Of a DNA stretch of 64,000 nucleotides, positions 12,440 to 21,921 are shown piece after piece. Made by a program: the position numbers and the translations under genes. The DNA comes from Sipunculus nudus. Lineage: Eukaryota; Annelida; Sipuncula; Golfingiida; Sipunculidae. The notes beneath the pieces are model-generated. The model had not been told where the DNA came from. It worked only from the letters and a program-made list of their open reading frames with translations, and ran no database searches. The stretch lies in NCBI GenBank assembly GCA_026874595.1, contig CM049320.1, positions 4,277,464 through 4,341,463 on the forward strand, given 5' to 3'. Position 1 is the stretch's first letter; each line of letters starts with the position of its first letter.

Positions 12440-12549
12440 GTAATAAACTTTCATAACATGGATAACTCTGTAATTCTCCTAATATAATGATATTTATATA
12501 GCGTGCACCTGTAGTAAATACGCATAATATGTTATCCCAATAATAAATG

Positions 12550-12973
12550 TGTCAGACCCCTGTATAGCCTCAGGTTATTACACGGTCAGACCCCTGCCCC
12601 GCCTCGTGTTATAACGTAGTTCACGTAGTCAGACCGCTGTATCGCCTAAGGTTATCACGAGGTCAGACCCATTTATCGACTCAGGTTATCACGCGATCAG
12701 ACCCATGTATCGCCTCAGGTTATCACGCGGTCAGACCCATTTATCGCCTCAGGTTATCACGTGGTCAGACCCCTGAGTCTTATCAGGTTATTACAAGGTC
12801 AGACTTCTGTTTCACATAATGTTATCACGTGGTCAGTCCGCTGTGTCACCTCAGGTTAACACTTAGTCAGACCCATGTAAAGCCTCAGATTACCACACGA
12901 TCAGACCCCTGTGTCGTATCAGGTTATTACAATGTCAGGCCGCTGTATCGCCTCATGTTATCCCGCGGTCAGA
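12550..12973. repeat. 34-bp minisatellite array B3
   Basis: Same family as arrays B1 and B2, with a short local duplication (cacgtagt) near 12620. Confidence 0.9.
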
Positions 12974-13496
12974 GTGACTTATTACATGCTCATCCTTCTG
13001 TCTCTATTCACATTAAAACGCGGCAGTGCTAACCGTCTTTATGAACAGTTTCATATAGGTATTTACAACAATGCAGCTTCCACACACAACATTTGACATT
13101 TAGAAACCTTTCACATCTCTTTCTACAGAAAACCCCTCGGAACCGTGTAATTTTATTTTTTTTAATACAACAGAAACTTAAACTCTCTGACCTTTCATTC
13201 CAACTACGGCTGTTTAATTGTTAACAAGTACTTCATTTTTTTATCCAGTATAGGTCTGACATGGGAATTAATTATTTTTAATTTTATGACAACATACATT
13301 TGTGTTTTTAAGTAACATGATAAGTCAGTGGTTAAATTATCGTTTTGTCAGAAATATTTATTATTCTTTAGTATATGTATGGTCTATTTGTTAAAACTCT
13401 CATTTATGTTAAAGTTTCTCCTGTGTATTATGACCACAAAAGCCAATTAAAAGCTTTCTTTCGTATAACAAATATTTTAATGATCTCATCTTTCAG

Positions 13497-13559
13497 TAGA
13501 AAATTTTGACATGGCAGATGCAACCTGGCTTAGACTGGATGAATCGGCTGAAGATGAAG
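13497..13559 (+). CDS. Linker exon A3 (phase 1-1)
   Basis: 63 bp, identical in coding sequence to A2. Symmetric phase 1, acceptor TTTCAG and donor GTAAAT. Confidence 0.5.
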
Positions 13560-13670
13560 GTAAATGAAGGCATTACAGTCACAAAGAGCTATTCTGCCGT
13601 AAGCTAATGAACAGTAACTTGAAATATGAACAGGCGAGGATAGAGCAACATGTAGTCTGGCACTGTCGAT

Positions 13671-14390
13671 GTTGTCGTGCTATCAGCCTCCTACATGTAT
13701 CGCCTGATGTTATGGCGCGGTCAGCCTCCTGTGTCGCCTCAGGTTATCACACGGCCAGCCTCTTGTATCGCCTCAGTCTACCTCGCCGTCAGACCTCTGT
13801 ACCGTCCCAGGTTATCGCGTGGTCAGCGTCCTGTTTTGTCTCAGGCTACTACGCTGTCAAACCCCTTTCCCGCCCAAGGTTATCGAGTGGTCAGCCTCCT
13901 ACCACGCGGATAGACCTCTGTCCCGCCCCAGGTTATGACGCAATCAGCATCCTGTATCGCCTCAATCTACCACGCGGTCAGAACCGTTTCCCGCCCCAGT
14001 TTTTCACTCGGTCAGCATTCTGTATCGCCTCTGGCTACCACGCCGTCAGACCAATTTATCGCCTCAGGCAACCACGCCGTCAGACCCCATGGATCACCTC
14101 AGGCTACCACGCCATCAGACCCCTGTCCCGCCCCAGGATATCGCGCGGTCGTCCTCCTGTATCGCATTAGGCTACAAGGCGGCCAAACCCTTGACCCACC
14201 CGAGTTATCAGGGAGCCAGCTTCCTTTTACGCCTCAGGTTACCGCGCGGCCAGCCTCCTCTAACGTCTCAGGCAACCACGCCGTCAGACCCCTGTATCGC
14301 CTCAGGCTACCACGCGGTCAGTCTTCTTTATCGCCTCAGGTTATCACACGGTCAGCCTCTTGTTTTGCCTCAGGCTACCACGCGGTCAGA
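13671..14390. repeat. 34-bp minisatellite array A4
   Basis: Near-identical to array A3. Followed by a (TA)n tract at about 14470-14512, shorter than in unit 3. Confidence 0.9.
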
Positions 14391-14466
14391 TTCTCTTGAT
14401 AAGTGAAAGCCAATCCTCATGTTTTTTTTTATTCAATAAAAAAGATACAATATTCTTCTAATATGA

Positions 14467-14516
<50 letters not shown>

Positions 14517-14601
14517 TTATATAACAAATGCATTAAAACAGTCCTGAACTTCAGGTGTTAATACTTTTATAATTACTGCATGTAAATGTTGGTAGTTGAT
14601 G

Positions 14602-15482
14602 TGTAGAAAAGTGTATAATTTGATAAGGTGTCAAACATTTTATCGGCTCAGGAGTTACACTTCCTTATTTATGACAAGAATAAATTTACATAGAGAAATT
14701 TGTTGTATCCAGTGCTGGGTACTGCATGTTGCACTTTGCTGTAGATGTCAAGTATATCTTGTATCATACAGATCATTGGGTACAGGTGTGATGGGGGTTA
14801 TCGGTTACAGTTTGTTATTACGTTTGTCAATTAGAGTTCGTCATACCGATATTTAACTCTTTTGTCAATCTGTGCACTGTTGTTGTACTTATCCCCAAGT
14901 TACCGGCACTTTTCCTTTGGTATTCATGCGTATACGGATTGCCCTTTAGAGAAAGAATGTTTTCCTCAGTGTAATTCTTGTTCGCCTCAGTTCTTGAACT
15001 CCTTTGTTTGTCACTCTTGGCTCGCGGATCAACAGAAAAAAAAGTTCTTTTAAAAAAAAATGATAACCCTATTCATAAAATAGATTGAACCTTTTCCCTG
15101 AAAATTCTCTTGAGTTGAGGTCCCCTCTCCATCCCCTAACCTCGAAGCAACACTTGGTCCATTCCTCATCAACAGAGCTCTAATTGATATCTATACTGTA
15201 CACAGCGAGGTATTAAACTCAACTGAAAATAATATTATTTTGTTTTCGGTATGAAAAGGACGTACCTAATCATCCCAGAGCAAAAGGCAATCACACCAGT
15301 ACCCAGTGTTCTCTACCCAGACGATATTTGACACCGTCCACTGGGGACATCAGGCAGTATCCAGCATTAAATTTAGGAAATTTCGCTATGCAAATTTATT
15401 TTTGCCGCGAATCAGGAAGTTGATCTCATAGACTAATGAGATTTTACAGACATATTTGAATTATATAAACCTATTTTAAATT
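14602..15482. mobile_element. Foldback/MITE-like element copy 4
   Basis: Near-identical to copy 3, with the same inverted-arm structure. Confidence 0.6.
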
Positions 15483-15693
15483 AATTTATGAAAATAATAA
15501 AAATATGCCAAAAAATTAACACAGCAGTTTAGATAACTAAGGTTCCTTTTGTATGCAATGGAACTGGGTTCCGTGTCAATCAACATTAATTGTACATTTA
15601 CCAGATAAAAGCAGTTTTATGCATCAGGACTTTTCTAAATTTCCCTTTTCCGTTTTCGATTTATGGCTTCACATATATTTCATTCTGTTGAAG

Positions 15694-15756
15694 GTTCTTC
15701 ATCAAAACCTGCACAGTCGTTAGCGAATGAAGACCTGGGCACAGTAAATAGGCGAA
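15694..15756 (+). CDS. Linker exon B4 (phase 1-1)
   Basis: 63 bp, identical in sequence to B3, with the same acceptor and donor. Confidence 0.5.
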
Positions 15757-15866
15757 GTAATAAACTTTCATAACATGGATAACTCTGTAATTCTCCTAAT
15801 ATAATGATATTTATATAGCGTGCACCTGTAGTAAATACGCATAATATGTTATCCCAATAATAAATG

Positions 15867-16322
15867 TGTCAGACCCCTGTATAGCCTCAGGTTATTACAC
15901 GGTCAGACCCCTGCCCCGCCTCGTGTTATAACGTAGTTCACGTAGTCAGACCGCTGTATCGCCTCAGGTTATCACGCGGACAGACCCATTTATCGACTCA
16001 GGTTATCACGCGGTCAGACCCATGTATCGCCTCAGGTTATCACGCCGTCAGACCCATTTATCGCCTCAGGTTATCACGTGGTCAGACCCCTGTGTCTTAT
16101 CAGGTTATTACAAGGTCAGACATCTGTTTCACCTAATGTTAGGTAAATACGCTTAATATGTTATCCCAATAATAAATGTGTCAGTCCGCTGTGTCACCTC
16201 AGGTTAACACTTGGTCAGACCCATGTATAGCCTCAGATTACCACACGATCAGACCCCTGTGTCGTATCAGGTTATCACGTGGTCAGAACCCTGTATCGCC
16301 TCATGTTATCCCGCGGTCAGAG
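15867..16322. repeat. 34-bp minisatellite array B4
   Basis: Same family. It contains an internal reinsertion (16142-16185) of the array's own 5' flank (taaatacgc, taatatgttatcccaataat), so this copy rearranged after unit duplication. Confidence 0.85.
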
Positions 16323-16859
16323 AGACTTATTACATGCTCATCCTTCTGTCTCTATTCACATTAAAACGCGGCAGTGCTAACCGTCTTTATGAACAGTTTC
16401 ATATAGGTATTTACAACAATGCAGCTTCCACACACAACATTTGACATTTAGAAACCTTTCACATCTCTTTCTACAGAAAACCCCTCGGAACCGTGTAATT
16501 TTATTTTTTTTAATACAACAGAAACTTAAACTCTCTGACCTTTCATTCCAACTACGGCTGTTTAATTGTTAACAAGTACTTCATTTTTTTATCCAGTATA
16601 GGTCTGACATGGGAATTAATTATTTTTAATTTTATGACAACATACATTTGTGTTTTTAAGTAACATGATAAGTCAGTGGTTAAATTATCGTTTTGTCAGA
16701 AATATTTATTATTCTTTAGTATATGTATGGTCTACAAGTTTAAAGTCTAAAAGTTAAAACTCTCATTTATGTTAAAGTTTCTCCTGTGTATTATGACCAC
16801 AAAAGCCAATTAAAAGCTTTCTTTCGTATAACAAATATTTTAATGATCTCATCTTTAAG

Positions 16860-16922
16860 CAGAAAATTTTGACATGGCAGGTGGAACCTGGGTTAGACTG
16901 GATGAATCGGCTGAAGATGAAG
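16860..16922 (+). CDS. Linker exon A4 (phase 1-1)
   Basis: 63 bp, ENFDMAGGTWVRLDES then AEDE. The acceptor is TTTAAG instead of TTTCAG, which is weaker and could reduce inclusion of this copy. Donor GTAAAT unchanged. Confidence 0.45.
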
Positions 16923-18391
16923 GTAAATGAAGGCATTACAGTCACAAAGAGCTATTCTGCCGTAAGCTAATGAACAGTAACTTGAAATATGAACAGGCGA
17001 GGATAGAGCAACATGTAGTCTGGCACTGTCGATGCAATGGTTAAGGCTTAATTCCTCAAGTGACAGAGCCATCAAACTTGCTCTTCCTGTGTCGCAACGC
17101 TTAGAAAGCGATATTACCATGTAATGTTAAATTAGGACCGATTAAATCGGGATATTAGTATCGACCTGTATTGTGCAATTATTTATAACCATTGGACTAA
17201 TGGTCTTGGAAAGATATATGCAAATATTAAGGTTTCATGATACCGACTTTCCATTGTCTAGGCGATCCAAGGTAGAAGTGAGATGCTATGGGTACATGTA
17301 ATCATGTGTTTTTACTCATTTTAGTTTTAAACATGAAAACATAAGCCTTGTCATGCCTGCGTGATGTTCTGCTTCAATTCTAGCATAATCGAAATGCAAT
17401 TAGCAACAAATGATATATTGTCAGCTAGAGAATCTGACGTTTCTAAGAGTTTTTTAAATTTATAAATATTAAGAAAGATGAGACTTTTTAAAATTTAATT
17501 GCATTTTTCCTTTCTTGCTTTATTCGTTGTTTGTCTGGTACTGCACAAGGTTAGGGATGTGGTTGAAAAAGGCAGAAAAAACAATGGTTCACCCTCGCAA
17601 TGACAGTCTAATATTACAATTAAATATCGTACATATTGCATATGGTCGTCTTTCATAAATTTGTGGCATATATTGACCCGAATTCATGTAATTCTCATTT
17701 AACTATATCACTAAAATTAATTATCAATATTTGACTAAATTCAAACGGCAGCTTTGACGCCCTGTGTCAGTATATGACATTCCAAAGCGTTAAGCCATGT
17801 TTCCAAGCGTCGTTGCATTGGTGGTTAAAAGTGGATTGCATGGCAATAATACTGAAGTAACCCACCCGGCTCTATCCGCTGGCGACCAGGCTGTGACTGC
17901 AGGCATGGCCATGATATAGGCTGTAGAGGCCGGTCTAATGTCGGTGGGTTTCTCTTTATCCTCAGGTAGCCTCTACCTCTTCAGGCTACCAGACGCCTCC
18001 ATCTGAGCCATTGAGAGAGCCTCGAATAAATTGATAACTATTCTATGACCCTTGTAAACTAAATAAATATTAAATATAAAAAAAATTAACTGCCAAAACC
18101 TCTGCTTTTCTCAATTTTACGTGAGAACAACCCATACAATTCAACGGAAACGGTTGATCTTTGAATAGGTAAGATTACATTTTACTTTTTATAGATGGGG
18201 AATTTATTTCTCAGCTGGTACTCACCAAGTAAATACAAAAAACCCAGTTTATACTTTCAAACGTTAATATGTTCATCCATATCATGTATCTTACCAACTT
18301 AGGACAATTAATAATTATGTTTTCCAAATTAATAACATTTTATCAGTCCTTTGGCTCTTACTGAAGGTAATGCATTTTTACTCTTCTACAG
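16923..18391. other. Intron sequence, no gene seen
   Basis: AT-rich, mostly single-copy in appearance after 17430. A small GC-richer stretch at about 17855-18010 has a short inverted repeat (aacccacc / ggtgggtt) and resembles the minisatellite core near 17960-17995. No supported exon. Confidence 0.45.
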
Positions 18392-18466
18392 ATACATCAG
18401 CTGCAACACCGCTCCTCTTTGATGCTGCAGGTAACAATAACAACCAAGGACCACCTGACCGTGCAG
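18392..18466 (+). CDS. Unique linker exon (phase 1-1) with two possible donors
   Basis: Strong acceptor (ACTCTTCTACAG). 75 bp to donor GTACCA at 18467. A second, better donor (GCTGCAG|GTAACA) at 18431 would give a 39-bp version. Both leave in phase 1, so either keeps the frame. Encodes TSAATPLLFDAAG then NNNNQGPPDRA, an Asn/Pro/Ala-rich linker. Not repeated elsewhere in the window. Confidence 0.5.
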
Positions 18467-18829
18467 GTACCAGAGGTTGATTTATCGTTAACAGGAATTG
18501 CACCGATTAAAGATTCAACTTTATATTGCTGACTTGCATCAATTTTATGAGCCATGTTATTGTCCTCGAGGGAAATAGAATATAACACTTTTATCATTAA
18601 TAATTAAAATTTAAGATGTATATAAATACTGCCATACGCATCATATGATTCTCTTGACAAGTAAAACCCAACTGCTCATGCCTTTCATTTAATCAAAAGT
18701 TACAATAGTTTTCTAATGTGAAACCTATATAAAAAAAACCTATATATAGGATAATTAATAAAAAAAGTCAGGAACATCAGGTGTTGATAATTTTATAAAT
18801 ACTGCATGTAAATGGTGGTAGTTGATGTT

Positions 18830-19715
18830 TTGAAAAATGTGTATAATTTGAATAAGTGTCGATTATTTTACCGGCTCAGGAGTTGCACTTCCTGATTTAT
18901 GACAAGATTAAATTTGCATAGTGAACTTTGTTGTATCCGGTGCTGGGTACTGCATGTAACACCTGGCTTTCGGTGTCAAGTATCATCCGGTATCATACAG
19001 ATCATTGGGTACAGGTGTGATGGGGTTACCGGTTACAGTATGTCATTAGGTTTGTCAATTATAGTTTGTCATAAAGAGATTTAACTCTTTTGTCGTTCTG
19101 TGTACTGATATTTGACTGATACCCAAGTTACTAGCACTTTTCTTCTGGTACTCATGCGTATACGGATTTGCCCTCTTTAAAAAATGTTCTCTTTAGTTGA
19201 ACTCTTGTTCTGTTTAGTTCTTGCAGTCCTTGGTTTGCCACTCACGGCTCGCTGATCAATTGAAAAAAAGTTCTTTAAAAATTTTGATCACCCTATTCAA
19301 TGAACGTAGATTGAACCTTTTCCCTGACAATTAACTCTACATTCCCTAACCTCGAAGCAATATTTGGTCCATTCCATTCCCTAACCTCGAAGCAACACTT
19401 GGTCTATTCCTTATCATCAGAGCTAAAACAGTTTGTACAGCAGGGTATGAAACTCAACTGAAAATAATATTATTTCGTTTTCGGCTTGATACTGACGGAC
19501 CAAGTCACCCCCGAGCAAAAGGCAATTACACCAGTACCCAGTGTTCTCTACCCAGATGACACTTGACACCGTCAACCGGGGACATCAGAAAGTACCCAGC
19601 ACTAAATATAGGATATTTCACTATGCACATTTATTTTTGCCACAAATCAGAAAGTTGATCCCATAGACCAATGAAATTTTACAGACATATTTGAATTATA
19701 TAAACCTTTATACAC
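18830..19715. mobile_element. Foldback/MITE-like element copy 5 (diverged)
   Basis: Older copy with the clearest arm match: left gtgctgggtactgcat, ggtgtcaagtatcatc and gggtacaggtgt against the reverse complement of the right arm (gtgctgggtact, ggtgtcaagtgtcatc, gggtactggtgt). It lies in a diverged fifth unit that has no 34-bp arrays. Confidence 0.65.
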
Positions 19716-19808
19716 ACCGACAAACACCAACTTGCATATAGTATTTATAAAATGACTATTAACCCATGAAATTCGGGACGCATTTTCTTAATTATCCGAC
19801 ATGTAACC

Positions 19809-19824
19809 AAATATATATATATAT

Positions 19825-19874
<50 letters not shown>
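19809..19874. repeat. (TA)n microsatellite
   Basis: TA tract interrupted near 19831-19842. It lies at a different place from the TA tracts of units 1-4. Confidence 0.95.
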
Positions 19875-19879
<5 letters not shown>

Positions 19880-19998
19880 AAGTCATTTGTGAAAATGGTA
19901 AAAAAGTGCCAAAACATTAACACAGCATAAGTATAAGGACATATTATATTTCCCTTTTCCGTTTTAAGGCTTCATAAATCTATTTCATTCTGTTGAAG

Positions 19999-20061
19999 GT
20001 TCTCCAGCAACACCTGCACAGCCGTTAGAGAATGATGATCTGGACACAGGAAACAGGCAAA
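19999..20061 (+). CDS. Linker exon B5, diverged copy (phase 1-1)
   Basis: 63 bp with the same acceptor context (ATTCTGTTGAAG) and GTAATA donor. Peptide contains ATPAQPLENDDLDT. The alternative upstream donor of B1-B4 is destroyed here (GTAAGC to GGAAAC), which supports the GTAATA donor used for all B exons. Length, frame and phase are kept despite about ten substitutions. Confidence 0.55.
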
Positions 20062-20342
20062 GTAATAAACTGTCAAATCAAGTTTTGCTCTGTATTTCTC
20101 TGAGTATTATGACATATTTGTAGCATGCACCTGTATCAAATACCAATAATATGTTATCCGAATAACAAATGTGTATCACATTAGGCATGTCCCATATAAT
20201 CAATATTTCCTTCCGTATACCTGGTCTATTCATCACGCAACATTACTAAATAAAAAATATACAACTGTAATATAACATACCAAAAATAAAAGGGGAACCA
20301 AGAGGTACAGGAATACCTCGCATGTTGCACTTTTGTTTGCAG

Positions 20343-20552
20343 ATGGAACCCCTCACGTCAAGCTTAATGTCTGCTGCGAGTCCGCATCCCCCAACGAACA
20401 GGATGATGTGTCCAACTTCAGTCTGTACAGGGATGCCATCAGAGAGATGTTGACAGACCCGAATACCGCAGCCCCAATGTGCATAGGCATCTTTGGGGAA
20501 TGGGGCTCTGGAAAGTCCTGGCTCCTTAACCTTCTTGAGAAAAGCTTCAATG
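20343..20552 (+). CDS. KAP-family P-loop NTPase, exon with Walker A
   Basis: 210 bp, phase 1-1, acceptor CTTTTGTTTGCAG and donor AATG|GTAAGG. Encodes the start of a KAP NTPase domain: an acidic region, the helix FSLYRDAIREML, then IGIFGEWGSGKSWLLNLLEK. The P-loop GEWGSGKS is the typical KAP Walker A. KAP NTPases (named for Kidins220/ARMS and the plasmid protein PifA) have TM segments inserted between Walker A and Walker B, which is what the next exon shows. The exon leads in frame into 21922. Confidence 0.85.
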
Positions 20553-21921
20553 GTAAGGTCGTTTAAGTCGATTTAATATATATATGGACGACCTGTCAAG
20601 CGTACAAACAAGTAACTGTGTAACAAAACGTGCACGAATATGTCCATACCGTGCTGTTCTGACACTAAGAGACCACTGTTGATTTTGCCTCTCCATCCTG
20701 TTTTTGAAAATCAGTTTGTCCTTGTAACGCTTCTTCGGGCAGCCACGAGAAATATCTCAACTAACTGTCTGGAGAGTTTCTTTCAGGGAACAGACATGCG
20801 GATAGGATGGTGTGTTTATCTGAGCTGATCCTACTGAAACAGAGTAAATGCTGCGTAGAAAAAAAGTTTCTGAACATCTGTCTTTTTAATACTGCTAATC
20901 ATGATTGTTCACAGTCGACCATAATCACAGTGATGTAAATCTCTACACCTGAAATTCAAATAGCCTGTCAGGTATACTGACAGTTCTTGCAGTTTGCTTT
21001 CGGGCACAATAACTGTGACCCTCGACTTTCCTCTTGTTCTACCCGAAAACACTGATTACTTAACCTCAGCTGGTATTACCTCTCACTTGTAGCGTCTCAG
21101 CACCCGCTTCACTCGTACTTGCTCACGCTTGTAAACAGGGTGTATGTTATAAAGACATACAATATCTTTGTTTCCAACACGATTCCCTTCACATCGAATA
21201 TGCTTCGCAGTCAGAAAACAATTTCTTCGCATAAACCTGTCCTCACATCAATAAATTTGAAACAATGTCAATCTCCTGGTCTTACTTCTACGTATACTAT
21301 ATCTGGTAAGACTCCTTACAATGGCCGTAACGACAAGAGACTACACTGTTTGTCCTTGGCTGGCGCTTTCTGCTTCAGCTTCTGTTATATACTGGTGTAC
21401 ATATAAACTTAGCATAAAACACGTTATCTCACATTTTATCTGTGCCACCCTAAAGCATCTGTCATATGTCAAGTACATATGTGAATGTTAGAGCCTGTCT
21501 AAATCCAGGTTTCCTACGAAATCTTTGCCTGGCAAATATCGGCATTTTTGTTTTGTAACCTAGCTCTTTTAAATGTACAAACGACGTTTGACAGTTTTGA
21601 CCTAACATGGGAGTGCATGGCTTCAGATCCCATACAAATTGACATAAGAGGCCGCAGGTATATTGTGCTTATACTCAAATAACCTTTCCACCTTATACTC
21701 ATTTTTCCTTCGCATGACGTAATAGCTTCTTATCATAGCACAAAATATATAACAAATAAAAACTCAAGCTTACATTAATACCACTAATTTGTTAATTATA
21801 CATACCCATGCACAAGTAAATATTGAAATCACCATCCTCTAATTCATTTGAATTAGGTTTGACGTTGCAATGCTCAAATATTGACTAAAGAAATTGGCTA
21901 GTGCTTTCTTTCTTTTTACAG

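Larger units (their letters stand above)
10338..13670. repeat. Tandem segmental unit 3 (B-A exons, no K exon)
   Basis: 3,333-bp unit starting inside a 34-bp array. It is near-identical to unit 4 (13671 onward): matching landmarks lie 3,333 bp apart, except for a 16-bp length difference in the (TA)n tract. Confidence 0.8.
13671..17430. repeat. Tandem segmental unit 4 (B-A exons)
   Basis: Last complete unit. The first ~2.3 kb is nearly identical to unit 3. After its A exon the sequence continues with the same single-copy-like flank as unit 1 (from 'caatggttaaggctt' at about 17034, matching about 6025). Confidence 0.75.

Noticed and set aside
2714-16322. CRISPR array
   Set aside because: The 34-bp units are contiguous without unique spacers, in a eukaryotic intronic setting.
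21119-21406. 95-codon ORF between the two KAP exons
   Set aside because: Lies in the intron joining phase-1 KAP exons. No family resemblance.
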